DNA of 64,000 nucleotides from JAWKZG01 sp041396125 (lineage in GTDB: Bacteria; Pseudomonadota; Gammaproteobacteria; Competibacterales; Competibacteraceae), in NCBI GenBank assembly GCA_041396125.1, contig JAWKZG010000005.1:248001-312000 (forward strand), given 5' to 3'. Shown piece by piece: positions 33,226-41,614 of the stretch; position 1 is the first letter of the stretch; every line of letters begins with the position of its first letter. A program made the position numbers and the translations under genes. The notes under the pieces are model-generated. The model saw only the letters and a list, made by a program, of their open reading frames with translations. It made no database searches and was not told the DNA's origin.

Positions 33226-34538
33226 ATGCTAACCGCATTCTCTGCGTCGCGCGCACTCCTGCCCGCAATTGCACTCACTCTGGCAACCACTCTAAGCCCC
33301 TCAGTTCCGCCCAGGCGCAAGATATTAAAGTCGGTGTTATCTACGATTTCACCGGCCCGTTTGCCGCTGGCGGCTCAGAAGCTGCTGCCATCGCCACTCA
33401 GATCGCTATCGATATGGTCAATGAGCAAGGCGGTGTCGAGGGGCACAAGATTGTACCGATAATCGCCGACGCTCAGAGCAAGGCCGAAGTTGCCATCAAC
33501 GAAGCCGAGCGGCTGCTCAACCAGGAGAATGTCGATCTGCTGATGGGGGTTTTTTCCAGCGCGCATTGTGTGCCGATGGCCGCCAAAGCAGATGCTGCGC
33601 AAAAATTCATGTGGGCTAATGTCTGCGTGTCGTCAGCCGTGTTTAAGGATAAAAATCTGAAATACGCGTTCCGCGCCCAGGTTCACAGCGATCAGTTTGG
33701 CGCGGCTTCCTGTCAGTTCCTGGCCGAAAACGCCGAGGGCAAGCTCGGTATGCCGGCCTCTGAACTCAAAGTCGCCATTATCCATGAAGACGGACCTTAT
33801 GGCTCCGGGGTGGCGTCCGGCAATGAAGAAAACTGCAAAGCTCTCGGCATACAGGTCGTGCATAAAGAAGGCTATTCCGCTACCTCGCCCGATCTGTCCT
33901 CAATGGTGACCAAACTTAAGCGCGCCCGCCCGGATATTATTCTGCACACCGGCTATAACCCCGATATCACCCTGTTTCTGCGTCAGGCACGCGAACTGGG
34001 TCTGCGCTTCAAAGCCTTGATTGGCCACGGTGCCGGTTACGGCCAGATCGACAAACTGATTGAAGGTTTTGGTGAAGACGTCAATTATTTTTATAACGTT
34101 GACCCGGTTGCGGCTCAGTTACTTGATCCCGCGACACTGGCACCTGGTCTGGGCGATTTAACCCAGGAAATGATCAAACGCTATAAAGAGAAAACCGGTG
34201 CCAGCGAAGTACCACCTCATGTCAGCATGGGTTTTAACCAGTCCTGGATTCTGTTTACCGATGTAATGCCACGGGCCATTAAAGACCACGGCGGTTATGA
34301 CCCTGAAGCCTTGCGTCAGGCCGCGCTGGAAACCGATATTCCGATCGGTGGCACGATTCAGGGTTATGGCGTCAAATTCTTTCCGCCGGGTCATCAAATG
34401 GCCGGTCAAAATGAGCGCTCCAGCCCGGTCGTCATGCAATACATTGATGGCGAAACCAAAGTTGCCTGGCCTAGTGCTATCCGTACTGTTGATCCGATAT
34501 TGCCCTTACCTGCGGGGCATACCTACGCGGCACCCTGA
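33226..34538 (+). CDS. Branched-chain amino-acid ABC binding protein, frameshift after signal peptide
   Basis: Periplasmic binding protein of the Leu/Ile/Val type (Peripla_BP_6), about 437 residues after repair. GAGAGGAG precedes the ATG at 33226, whose frame encodes the signal peptide MLTAFSASRALLPAIALTL. The mature protein (SSAQAQDIKVGVIYDFTGPFAAGG onward) is in the next frame. One extra C in the run of four at 33297-33300 joins them as LSPLSSAQAQDIKVGV. The alternative reading from 33210 lacks a signal peptide, so the ribosome site and signal both favour a missing base. First gene of a five-gene Liv operon. Ligand not determined; the divergent aspartate dehydrogenase makes acidic or other amino acids possible. 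Confidence 0.85.
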
Positions 34539-34723
34539 GAGCCTTCTCCTCAACCACCCCGGTATGGCATAAAAACTGGCGTAGGTGGTCGGCAGGCGCT
34601 GCGGTACTGTGATTACCCGTTCTGTACTTGAACCTTGCCCTCTTCCCGGAGAGCAGGGTTCAGACAGACGCACGCCTAGCCCGCCGGTTTTTACCGGGGA
34701 TACACGTGCTTACTGGTCTTTCT

Positions 34724-35452
34724 ATGTTATCGATTAACGGGCTTACCAAACGCTTCGGCGGTTTCACAGCCGTGAACAATGTCAGTTTCGATCTGGCTGA
34801 GGGCGAAATTCTCGGTCTGATCGGCCCCAATGGCTCCGGCAAGAGCACCTCATTCAATCTCATTGCCGGCAGTCTGCCGCCCACGGCAGGGTCGATCAAA
34901 TTTCTCGGGCAGGAAATCGGCGGCCTGCCACCCGACCGGATTTGCCATCGCGGTATCGGCCGCACCTATCAGATCCCGCGTCCGTTCAAGCGCTTATCGC
35001 TGCTGGAAAATGTTGCTGTATCGGCATATTTCGGCCAGAACCAGCGGGTGACACGACAGCAGGCCTGGCGGCAGGCGGAAGAAGCACTGGCGCTGGTGCA
35101 GTTACCCATTGATCCTGAGCTGCGTACCGATGCTCTTGGTGCCGCCGGTCTGAAAAAACTGGAACTGGCGCGCGCCCTGGCTACCCAGCCCAAGCTGTTG
35201 CTGGCTGACGAGAGCCTGGGCGGACTGGATGAATCCGAGATGAACCAGGCCGCCGATATGCTGAGCCAGATCCGGCACGAGAAAAACATCACCATCATCT
35301 GGGTGGAGCACATCATGGGGGTCTTAATGCGGGTCGTGGATCGGGTTTTAGTGTTGGATCATGGTGAAATTATCGCCAGCGGCACGCCTGCTGAAATCGC
35401 CACCGACGCGCGCGTGATCGAAGTCTATCTGGGGCAGGAAGCACATGCTTGA
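34724..35452 (+). CDS. livG: LivG-type ABC transporter ATPase
   Basis: ATP-binding subunit, about 242 residues. Walker A GPNGSGKST (about 34-42), the LivG insertion RTYQIPRPFKRLSLLENV, Walker B LLLADESLGGLD, and the switch His in VEHIMGVLM. The signature region reads LGAAGLKKLELARALA and not the usual LSGGQ; degenerate signatures of this kind occur in LivG/UrtD-type subunits. I take the ATG at 34724 because the family starts at LSINGLTKRFGG. About 185 bases separate it from the binding-protein gene; it overlaps livF by 8 bases. Confidence 0.9.
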   Translation: MLSINGLTKRFGGFTAVNNVSFDLAEGEILGLIGPNGSGKSTSFNLIAGSLPPTAGSIKFLGQEIGGLPPDRICHRGIGRTYQIPRPFKRLSLLENVAVSAYFGQNQRVTRQQAWRQAEEALALVQLPIDPELRTDALGAAGLKKLELARALATQPKLLLADESLGGLDESEMNQAADMLSQIRHEKNITIIWVEHIMGVLMRVVDRVLVLDHGEIIASGTPAEIATDARVIEVYLGQEAHA

Positions 35453-36149
35453 GATCGAAAATCTGGACGCCGGTTACGGCAGCTTTCAGGCCTTGTTCGG
35501 TATTTCGCTGGAAGTCCGGGCTGGCGAGGCGGTAGCGGTAATCGGACCGAATGGAGCCGGCAAAACCACCCTGATGCGGGTGATCTCCGGTTTATTGCCG
35601 GTACGGGCCGGACACTGCCGCATGGAAGGCCAGAGCATTGCCGCCCTGCCGGCACATAAAATCGTCGCCACCGGTATCGCCCATGTCCCCGAGCACCGCC
35701 GTTTGTTCCCCCAGCTCACGGTCGAGGACAATCTGCGTATGGGCGCGTTCATCCCCGCCGCCCGAACCCGCTTTCAGGAGCGCCTGGAATTTGTTTATTC
35801 ATTGTTTCCGCGCTTGCTGGAACGTCGTAAACAATTCGCCGGCACCATGTCCGGCGGCGAGCAGCAGATGTGCGCTATCGGCCGGGCACTGATGTCTGAC
35901 CCCAAATTACTGCTGATGGATGAACCCTCAGCCGGGCTGGCACCGGTGATTGTGCAGCAGGTGTTCGAGCTGGTCCGGCGCATCCGCCAGGAAGGTTATA
36001 CCGTGCTGATTGTCGAGCAGAATATCCAGCAGGTGCTGAAGGTAGTAGATCGGGCCTATTTACTTGAAGTGGGCCGCATCCGCACCAGTGGCAGCGCGCA
36101 GGAACTGCTGGCCAGCGAAGACATCCGCAAAGCCTATATCGGCCTTTAG
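35445..36149 (+). CDS. livF: LivF-type ABC transporter ATPase
   Basis: Second ATPase of the Liv-type transporter, 234 residues. Walker A GPNGAGKTT (about 31-39), GIAHVPEHRRLFPQLTVEDNL, signature MSGGEQQMCAIGRAL, Walker B LLLMDEPSAGLAP and switch IVEQNIQQ are all canonical for LivF. It starts inside the end of livG and is followed after 23 bases by the livH-type permease. Confidence 0.93.
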   Translation: MLEIENLDAGYGSFQALFGISLEVRAGEAVAVIGPNGAGKTTLMRVISGLLPVRAGHCRMEGQSIAALPAHKIVATGIAHVPEHRRLFPQLTVEDNLRMGAFIPAARTRFQERLEFVYSLFPRLLERRKQFAGTMSGGEQQMCAIGRALMSDPKLLLMDEPSAGLAPVIVQQVFELVRRIRQEGYTVLIVEQNIQQVLKVVDRAYLLEVGRIRTSGSAQELLASEDIRKAYIGL

Positions 36150-36172
36150 CCTACAACGAAAAAAGTACTCCA

Positions 36173-37042
36173 ATGGAAGCGATCTTCGATATTTATTTCC
36201 TGGAAGCCCTGGTCAACGGCCTGCTACTGGCAGGTGTGCTGGCGCTGCTGGCGCTGGGGCTGAATCTGATTTTTGGCGTTATTGATGTAGTCTGGATCTG
36301 CTATGCCGAGCTGGTCATGTGCGGCATGTACGGGGTGTATTTTCTGTACACCGGTGGCCTGCCGCTGATTCTGGCCTGCGTGATCACCATACTGCTGATC
36401 GCGCTGCTCGGATTTTTACTGCATTATCTGGTGATCCAGCCGGTGCTGGATGCCGAGCCGGTGAATCAGTTGCTGGTTACCGGTGGTGTGCTGTTTTTCC
36501 TGCAAAGCCTGGCCACGTTGCTGTTTGGCATCGATTTTCGCAATATTGGCCTGCGCCTGCCGATTCTGGAATTTCAGGATATGTACTTCAGTTTTGCCCG
36601 CGTACTGGCTTTTGCGGTGGCGCTGATCGGCATGATCGGACTGTATTTATTTCTCAGCAAAACCTATCTCGGCACAGCTATCCGCGCCATTCACCAGGAC
36701 CGTGAAATCATGGCGCTGATGGGCGTAGACGCCAAAAAGGTCTATCTGCTGACCTCAGCAATCGGTGGCGGACTGGCGGGACTGGCGGCCTGTCTGCTGG
36801 TACTGCAATACGATGTGCATCCGGCTATCGGCCTGACCTTCGGCCCGATCACGTTCATGATCTGCGTACTTGGCGGACTGGGCAACATGATTGGCGGGTT
36901 TATCGCGGCCTTTATCATCAGTGAAATGATCGCCGTCGGCGGTTATTTTGCAGCGATGGAATGGGGTTATGTGATCGCCTTTATCTTTTTTATTGTGATG
37001 ATGTTTATCCGGCCACAAGGTCTGCTGGGGAAAAAACGATGA
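36173..37042 (+). CDS. livH: LivH-type ABC transporter permease
   Basis: 289-residue inner-membrane permease with about eight hydrophobic helices. The EAA-like loop is AIRAIHQDREIMALMGVDAKKVYLLT; LNLIFGVIDVVWICYAELVMCG is the usual LivH opening. Downstream livM starts at the stop (ATGA overlap), so the pair is translationally coupled. Confidence 0.93.
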   Translation: MEAIFDIYFLEALVNGLLLAGVLALLALGLNLIFGVIDVVWICYAELVMCGMYGVYFLYTGGLPLILACVITILLIALLGFLLHYLVIQPVLDAEPVNQLLVTGGVLFFLQSLATLLFGIDFRNIGLRLPILEFQDMYFSFARVLAFAVALIGMIGLYLFLSKTYLGTAIRAIHQDREIMALMGVDAKKVYLLTSAIGGGLAGLAACLLVLQYDVHPAIGLTFGPITFMICVLGGLGNMIGGFIAAFIISEMIAVGGYFAAMEWGYVIAFIFFIVMMFIRPQGLLGKKR

Positions 37043-38055
37043 TCAGCAAGTTTTTCGCAGCAGTCGGCCTGGCGATTCTGGTCTATATCCCGCTCAGCAT
37101 GCTGGTAGGGGATTATCATCTGCATCTGATGATTCAGATTCTGCTGTGGGCGGCCATTTATACCGGCTGGGCGATCATGGGCCGGTTTGGCCTGGTGTCG
37201 CTGGGGCATGGTGCGTTTATGGGCATCGGAGCCTATACCACCGTTTTACTGTGGAACGAGTTCGGGATATCGCCCTTGCTGGGTATTCCGATTGCCATTG
37301 TGCTGGCGGTGCTGGTTGCGGCAATCGTCGCTATTCCATGCTTTCGGTTTCGGATCATCGGGCATTATTTTGCGCTGGTAACACTGGCACTGAGCGAAGT
37401 AGTACGCCTTATCATTGTTGCATTACGTGAGCATACCGGTGGTTCGCTCGGCATTACCCCTTTGCGCCATGCTGATGTCAGCCCCTTACTGTCGTTCCAG
37501 TTTTCCGATAAAGCTTCGTTTTATTTTGTCGCACTGCTGTTTTGGGTGTTCACACTGCTGATCTGGCACCTGGTCGATCGCAGCATGGCCCGACCGGCGA
37601 TGATGGCGATTGCCGACGACGAAGATGCTACCGCCTCAATTGGCATTAATGTGACCTGGCAGAAACTGCGGGTGACCTTGATCAGCGCCGCCCTGACCGC
37701 ATTCGGTGGCGCGCTGTACGGGCAGTATCAGATGTACATTAATCCAGACACGGTATCCGGTATCGCGGTATCGCTGCAGATTGTTTTCGCGGTGGTCGCG
37801 GGCGGTATGTTTGTGCAGTTCGGCCCAACAGTGGGGGCATTATTCACTCTGATGCTGGCGGAAAGCCTGCGGGTGCTGATCGGCAATGAATACCACGGTG
37901 CCGACACGACTATTTACGGCCTGATGCTGATTTTATTTATTATTTATATGCCGAAAGGCATTCTGGGAGCGATTCTGGCTCGTTTTGCGCCTGCTAAAAC
38001 CGCCCAGTTTCCAGACAGCAAACCCGGTGATGCAGAGAGTTCCACAGCCCGGTAA
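37039..38055 (+). CDS. livM: LivM-type ABC transporter permease
   Basis: 338-residue second permease of the Liv-type system. GRFGLVSLGHGAFMGIGAYTTVLL is the LivM signature, and the cytoplasmic loop is AIADDEDATASIGINVTWQKLRV. The C-terminal tail after GAILARF is hydrophilic. The ATG at 37039 overlaps the livH stop by four bases. Last gene of the operon; convergent with bufC. Confidence 0.92.
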   Translation: MISKFFAAVGLAILVYIPLSMLVGDYHLHLMIQILLWAAIYTGWAIMGRFGLVSLGHGAFMGIGAYTTVLLWNEFGISPLLGIPIAIVLAVLVAAIVAIPCFRFRIIGHYFALVTLALSEVVRLIIVALREHTGGSLGITPLRHADVSPLLSFQFSDKASFYFVALLFWVFTLLIWHLVDRSMARPAMMAIADDEDATASIGINVTWQKLRVTLISAALTAFGGALYGQYQMYINPDTVSGIAVSLQIVFAVVAGGMFVQFGPTVGALFTLMLAESLRVLIGNEYHGADTTIYGLMLILFIIYMPKGILGAILARFAPAKTAQFPDSKPGDAESSTAR

Positions 38056-38095
38056 AGTTTGATTGAGTTTTACTGGCAACAGCACCCGCGCCCGC

Positions 38096-38875
38096 TCAAG
38101 AAAGGCGCGGTTGTAATCCGGTAACCAGGTTTGCCGTCAACCAGCCACGCAACAGTTCCAGCAAGCGTTGCGGTATATGCGCCTCGTCGATCCATTCCGT
38201 TAACCCGGCGCAGAGCTCGGCTATATCAGTGCCGGCCTGTAGTTCGGCAATAGCCCAGGCTTCATCGACCGGCAGTGAGCGCCAATGCGGGTCCAGCTCA
38301 TGCCGCCAGACCATCCAGCGCACCGGATAATCGCCGCGCCGAGCCTCTGGTGGTGCCCGTTGCTGATCCAATGCCTGCCAAATCTGCGGTACGTTCCAGT
38401 ACAAATCCAGCAGCCGCAAACTTGGCGCAAAGCTAATCTGCAAATCACCCCAATGCTCCGGTGCGATCTGTTGCAGATCCTGCAGGCCGAGTACGTCTTG
38501 ATCAAGGGCATCGAAGCTCTCACCCAGCGCCCATTCAAACGCAGCCATTTCACTGAGAATAGGATGATCGGGGTAGTTCGCACCCAGAAACTGCACCATA
38601 TTCTGGCCAAACCAGCGCAGTGAGGGATTTTGCGACGGATAAGCCCGACTGTAGGCCAAAGCCATGCGGCTGAATTCAGCTTCACCCAGATATGCGTACA
38701 AACCCGGATAGTCGGTCTGCAACGCTTCCCGCAGGCGGGCATTATAGGCATGCTGATAAATAAACAGACGCTCCGCAGCACTGCCTTTGTCATCTTCGAT
38801 GATGAGCGGCGCGACAGTGGTACCGGGCGTCAGAATATCCGCCGCAAACGCTTGTTGCAGCGCCGTCAGTTTCAT
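38096..38875 (-). CDS. bufC: BufC-like protein (DUF2063)
   Basis: 259-residue DUF2063 protein, the partner of DUF692/MNIO enzymes. The N-terminal region carries the family pattern LTALQQAFAADIL and LFIYQHAYNARLREALQTDYPGLYAYLG, with FSRMALAYSRAYPS and LRWFGQNMVQFL following. In characterised bufferin systems BufC associates with BufB and is thought to help recognise the precursor. Its start overlaps the bufB stop by four bases (ATGA), giving tight coupling. Last gene of the bufA-bufB-bufC set. Confidence 0.9.
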   Translation of the reverse strand: MKLTALQQAFAADILTPGTTVAPLIIEDDKGSAAERLFIYQHAYNARLREALQTDYPGLYAYLGEAEFSRMALAYSRAYPSQNPSLRWFGQNMVQFLGANYPDHPILSEMAAFEWALGESFDALDQDVLGLQDLQQIAPEHWGDLQISFAPSLRLLDLYWNVPQIWQALDQQRAPPEARRGDYPVRWMVWRHELDPHWRSLPVDEAWAIAELQAGTDIAELCAGLTEWIDEAHIPQRLLELLRGWLTANLVTGLQPRLS

Positions 38876-39768
38876 GCCGGCTCGTGCAATAAAGGCTGGG
38901 CGATCCGGCGTGCGTAGTCCAGCTCGGTCAGCAGCTCGGCCAGCGGCGGGATATTATCGTCACGTTCGATCATGGTCGAAACCGCTCCGAAGCGGCGCAC
39001 AGCCTCGGCATATAAAGCCCAGACCGGATCCGGGACCGGCTGGTCGTGGGTGTCGATCAGCAGCGTGCCCGATCCGCTGCGGGTATGTCCGGCCAGATGC
39101 AACTGCTGCACCCGTTCGACAGGTACACCGGCCAGATAGTCCAGTGGATCGCAAGCGTGATTCACGCTGCTCACATAGATGTTATTGATATCCAGCAGAA
39201 TCAGGCAATCAGCCTGCGAGCAGACAGCACTGAGAAAATCCCATTCACTTAACTGCGAGTGCCGAAAACTGACATAACTGGACACATTTTCCAGCAATAT
39301 CTGTCGTCCCAGATAGTCCTGTATCTGCCGCACCCGGGCCGCTACGTGGGCAACAGCTTCTTCGGTATAAGGCAAGGGAAGGAGATCGTGCAATTGCTGT
39401 CCCGCCTGACTGGTCCAGCATAAATGATCGGACAGCCACGCCGGCTGTACCCGTTCGGCAAGCTGTTTCAGCGCGGCCAGATAGGCCTGATCAAGCGGAT
39501 CGGCACCACCGACAGATAACGATACGCCGTGAATCGCAATAGGGTAATCGCGCCGGATAGCATCAAGGTAATACAGGGGTTTACCGCCTTCGACAAAATA
39601 GTTTTCGGCGATAATTTCAAACCAGTCCACTGTCGGCTGCTGCGCCAGCACCTCAGGATAATGCGGGGTACGCAGGCCCAGGCCAAAACCGAGATAAGGC
39701 AGTTTGGCATCACCAGCGCCGGTAGAAACATCGGGCGCGCCGTGACAGAGCGCCCGCCGATCAACCAT
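38872..39768 (-). CDS. bufB: BufB-like MNIO enzyme (DUF692)
   Basis: 298-residue multinuclear non-heme iron oxidase of the DUF692/MNIO family. Metal-binding stretches are visible: FEIIAENYF, IHGVSLSVGGAD, WLSDHLCW, LLENVSSYV, LLDINNIYVSSVNH, QLHLAGHTR, LIDTHDQPV and MIERDDNIP, which together match the family's iron ligands. MNIO enzymes modify cysteines of precursor peptides; in bufferins they form thiooxazole-type copper-binding groups. The gene begins 11 bases after the stop of a Cys-rich BufA-like precursor, which is its likely substrate. Confidence 0.93.
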   Translation of the reverse strand: MVDRRALCHGAPDVSTGAGDAKLPYLGFGLGLRTPHYPEVLAQQPTVDWFEIIAENYFVEGGKPLYYLDAIRRDYPIAIHGVSLSVGGADPLDQAYLAALKQLAERVQPAWLSDHLCWTSQAGQQLHDLLPLPYTEEAVAHVAARVRQIQDYLGRQILLENVSSYVSFRHSQLSEWDFLSAVCSQADCLILLDINNIYVSSVNHACDPLDYLAGVPVERVQQLHLAGHTRSGSGTLLIDTHDQPVPDPVWALYAEAVRRFGAVSTMIERDDNIPPLAELLTELDYARRIAQPLLHEPA

Positions 39769-39779
39769 AAACAGGTTGT

Positions 39780-40133
39780 CTAGGCTTCGAACTTGCCGTT
39801 TTTGGCTTTGCAGTCACTCATCGTCAGGCTGACCCAACCCTGGCCGGCACAGCTGTTCTGGCCTTTGCAGGCGCTGTTGGCGGTCGCACATTCGCTGTGG
39901 CCCTTGCAGGAATTAATGCCGAAACATTTACCTGTAACACCGGCTGTGGCTTGCTCCATTGCCATGGCTTTACCTTCTTCCATGGCTTTTTCTTTCATCA
40001 TGTCCTGGCCTTCAGCCATGGCCTGTTTTTCCATACCGTCAGTGCTGGCGCAGGCGGACAGCAAGCTCGCGGCGGCGAAAGCCAGGGCATAGCCCGATGA
40101 TTTTTTCACAGATAGTTTGTTCATAGTATTCAT
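39780..40133 (-). CDS. bufA2: BufA2-like bufferin precursor with lipobox and Met-rich linker
   Basis: 117-residue exported peptide precursor. The N-terminal signal ends in SLLSACAST, a lipobox, so the peptide may be lipid-anchored and not freely periplasmic. Residues about 35-65 are rich in Met, Glu and Lys (for example QDMMKEKAMEEGKAMAMEQA). The C-terminal core has six cysteines with the bufferin pattern KCFGINSCKGHSECA...SACKGQNSCAGQGWV and a last Cys in MSDCKAKNG. It is followed by bufB and bufC. In known systems the Cys core is modified by BufB and chelates copper. The ATG at 40133 has GGAG about 10 bases upstream; 40124 is an alternative start. Confidence 0.85.
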   Translation of the reverse strand: MNTMNKLSVKKSSGYALAFAAASLLSACASTDGMEKQAMAEGQDMMKEKAMEEGKAMAMEQATAGVTGKCFGINSCKGHSECATANSACKGQNSCAGQGWVSLTMSDCKAKNGKFEA

Positions 40134-40268
40134 TCAACCAGTGCTCCAGTTTGCACAACATTTACGCATCATAAAATCTACGGTGCAGCATGATTTAAAC
40201 ACGCTTTATAAGTTCCGTAAATTAAGCTTATGAAGAATACTTCACAAAACTATCACAAGATTAGTGAT
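40134..40268 (-). promoter_or_regulatory. AT-rich control region of the buf operon
   Basis: 135 bases between a small membrane-protein gene and bufA, clearly richer in A and T than the flanking genes. On the minus strand TTGTGA and TAATTT are spaced by 17 bases, a possible sigma-70 promoter. Repeats of TCACAA occur on the plus strand near 40242-40258. No metal-regulator box was recognised. Confidence 0.35.
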
Positions 40269-40445
40269 TCATTTATGTGGAATCAGCAAAGCCGCGACAA
40301 TCGCAATAAAAGCAATAAACGCAAAGACTGAACTCGGTTCCGTGTACCAGCGCTGCCCCTGCCAGCGCTCCGGGACCAGCGTCAATACCAGTCCCGCCAG
40401 CAACACGATACCCAAAACAAGCACGGACAATAGTGCAAACGACAT
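40269..40445 (-). CDS. Small two-helix membrane protein
   Basis: 58 residues if started at the ATG at 40445 (MSFALLSVLVLGIVLLAG). Two hydrophobic segments are separated by a short polar loop (ERWQGQRWYTEP). No family recognised. It begins 13 bases after the stop of another membrane-protein gene on the same strand and ends 135 bases before bufA, so it could be co-transcribed with either. Confidence 0.6.
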   Translation of the reverse strand: MSFALLSVLVLGIVLLAGLVLTLVPERWQGQRWYTEPSSVFAFIAFIAIVAALLIPHK

Positions 40446-40458
40446 AATGGCAATACAC

Positions 40459-40860
40459 TCAGGCCGCCGGGCGGAATTCATTATGATCATGGCCGACACT
40501 GACCGGAACCACACTCAATACTGGTGCAGACTGCACGAAAACAGGCTGCTCCGGCTGCCCAAAAACAAAGCGCCGGGCAGGCTGCCAGCGCAGACCAGTG
40601 AGCAAAACGGCTGTTAATAAAGCACCGTAAAGCGTGTCCGGCGTCCAGGGCAGGGCGTAACCATAAGCCAGTTGATACAGGCCATACACAACATACCCAA
40701 GACCCACAGCGAGTACACCCGTCAGGATCGGCAAATAAACCATGCCGATAACCTCATCACGAATCCAGCCCGGAAACCGGGTATTGCGACTGATCCGCAC
40801 GGCCAGACCAGCACCTAACAGGGCGATGATCAAAGTTGATAAACCTATTGTCAGTAGCAT
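40459..40860 (-). CDS. Membrane protein of unknown function
   Basis: 133 residues with three or four hydrophobic helices (LLTIGLSTLIIALLGAGLA; VYLPILTGVLAVGLGYVVYGL; LYGALLTAVLLTGL). The C-terminal 35 residues are polar with HDHNEF. GGGAG is about 10 bases before the ATG. Not recognised. Upstream partner of the 58-residue membrane protein. Confidence 0.65.
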   Translation of the reverse strand: MLLTIGLSTLIIALLGAGLAVRISRNTRFPGWIRDEVIGMVYLPILTGVLAVGLGYVVYGLYQLAYGYALPWTPDTLYGALLTAVLLTGLRWQPARRFVFGQPEQPVFVQSAPVLSVVPVSVGHDHNEFRPAA

Positions 40861-41171
40861 GAGAAGAAGACTCCCAAGAGATAAAACAGACCAGCTGCAA
40901 TACCGGGGCGCTTGAGTGTCCTGAGTTTGGGGCGGTGGCTGCCAGCAGAGTTGAAAAAGCTGACGAGACGTCTTACGACAGAGGCTCTCGCCTGTACGGC
41001 AACAGCGGGATTAGATTACGCCGCTCATTGAGGTCTAAGCAATAGTCTGGCGTATCCTTAAAAGAAATTAATGTTGGCCGGTACCATTGGTATGAGGTGC
41101 CGCACCTGTTGATGATTAATAAAGCCATTATCCGTTATTATTACCTGGGTATTTTTTGAGAACTGACACGC
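40861..41171. other. Divergent intergenic region without a gene
   Basis: 311 bases between the membrane-protein gene and the GNAT gene. It holds a palindrome-like TACCATTGGTA near 41084, an AGACGTCT octamer near 40967, and an AT-rich stretch (41105-41155) that could be the GNAT promoter. No ORF or RNA gene supported. Confidence 0.4.
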
Positions 41172-41591
41172 ATGCCCGTTTTTATCAGACCTTATCAAGC
41201 AGCAGATCAAGAGGCTGTGATCGCCTTATGGCAACAGGTATTTCCAGATAATCCTGCCCACAACGACCCGCGCCTGGATATTCAACGCAAACTGACAGTC
41301 CAGCCGGAATGTTTTTTGATAGCCCTTATAGAGGATCGCATTGTCGGCACCATTATGGCGGGCTTTGATGGTCATCGCGGCTGGGTTTATTATGTTGCAG
41401 TACTGTCGGAACAACGCCGTCAGGGTATTGGCCGGGCCCTTATGACAGCGGCGGAACAGGCACTGGCGCAACTCGGATGTCGCAAAATCAACTTGCAGGT
41501 CCGGCCCGACAATAACACCGTACTGGCGTTTTACCGCGGCCTTGGCTATGCCATCGAAGAGCGTGTCAGCCTCGGTAAACGACTCGATTAA
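41172..41591 (+). CDS. GNAT family N-acetyltransferase (YpeA-like)
   Basis: 139 residues. Acetyl-CoA binding is shown by VYYVAVLSEQRRQGIGRALMTAAE (R/Q-x-x-G-x-G/A motif), and NLQVRPDNNTVLAFYRGLGY is the usual C-terminal strand-helix pair. YpeA-like members start IRPYQAADQEAVIALW as here. The acceptor is unknown. The broken malY gene begins 23 bases later and could be in the same transcript. Confidence 0.9.
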   Translation: MPVFIRPYQAADQEAVIALWQQVFPDNPAHNDPRLDIQRKLTVQPECFLIALIEDRIVGTIMAGFDGHRGWVYYVAVLSEQRRQGIGRALMTAAEQALAQLGCRKINLQVRPDNNTVLAFYRGLGYAIEERVSLGKRLD

Positions 41592-41614
41592 TAAGAACCA
41601 ATCTACTGGACTTT

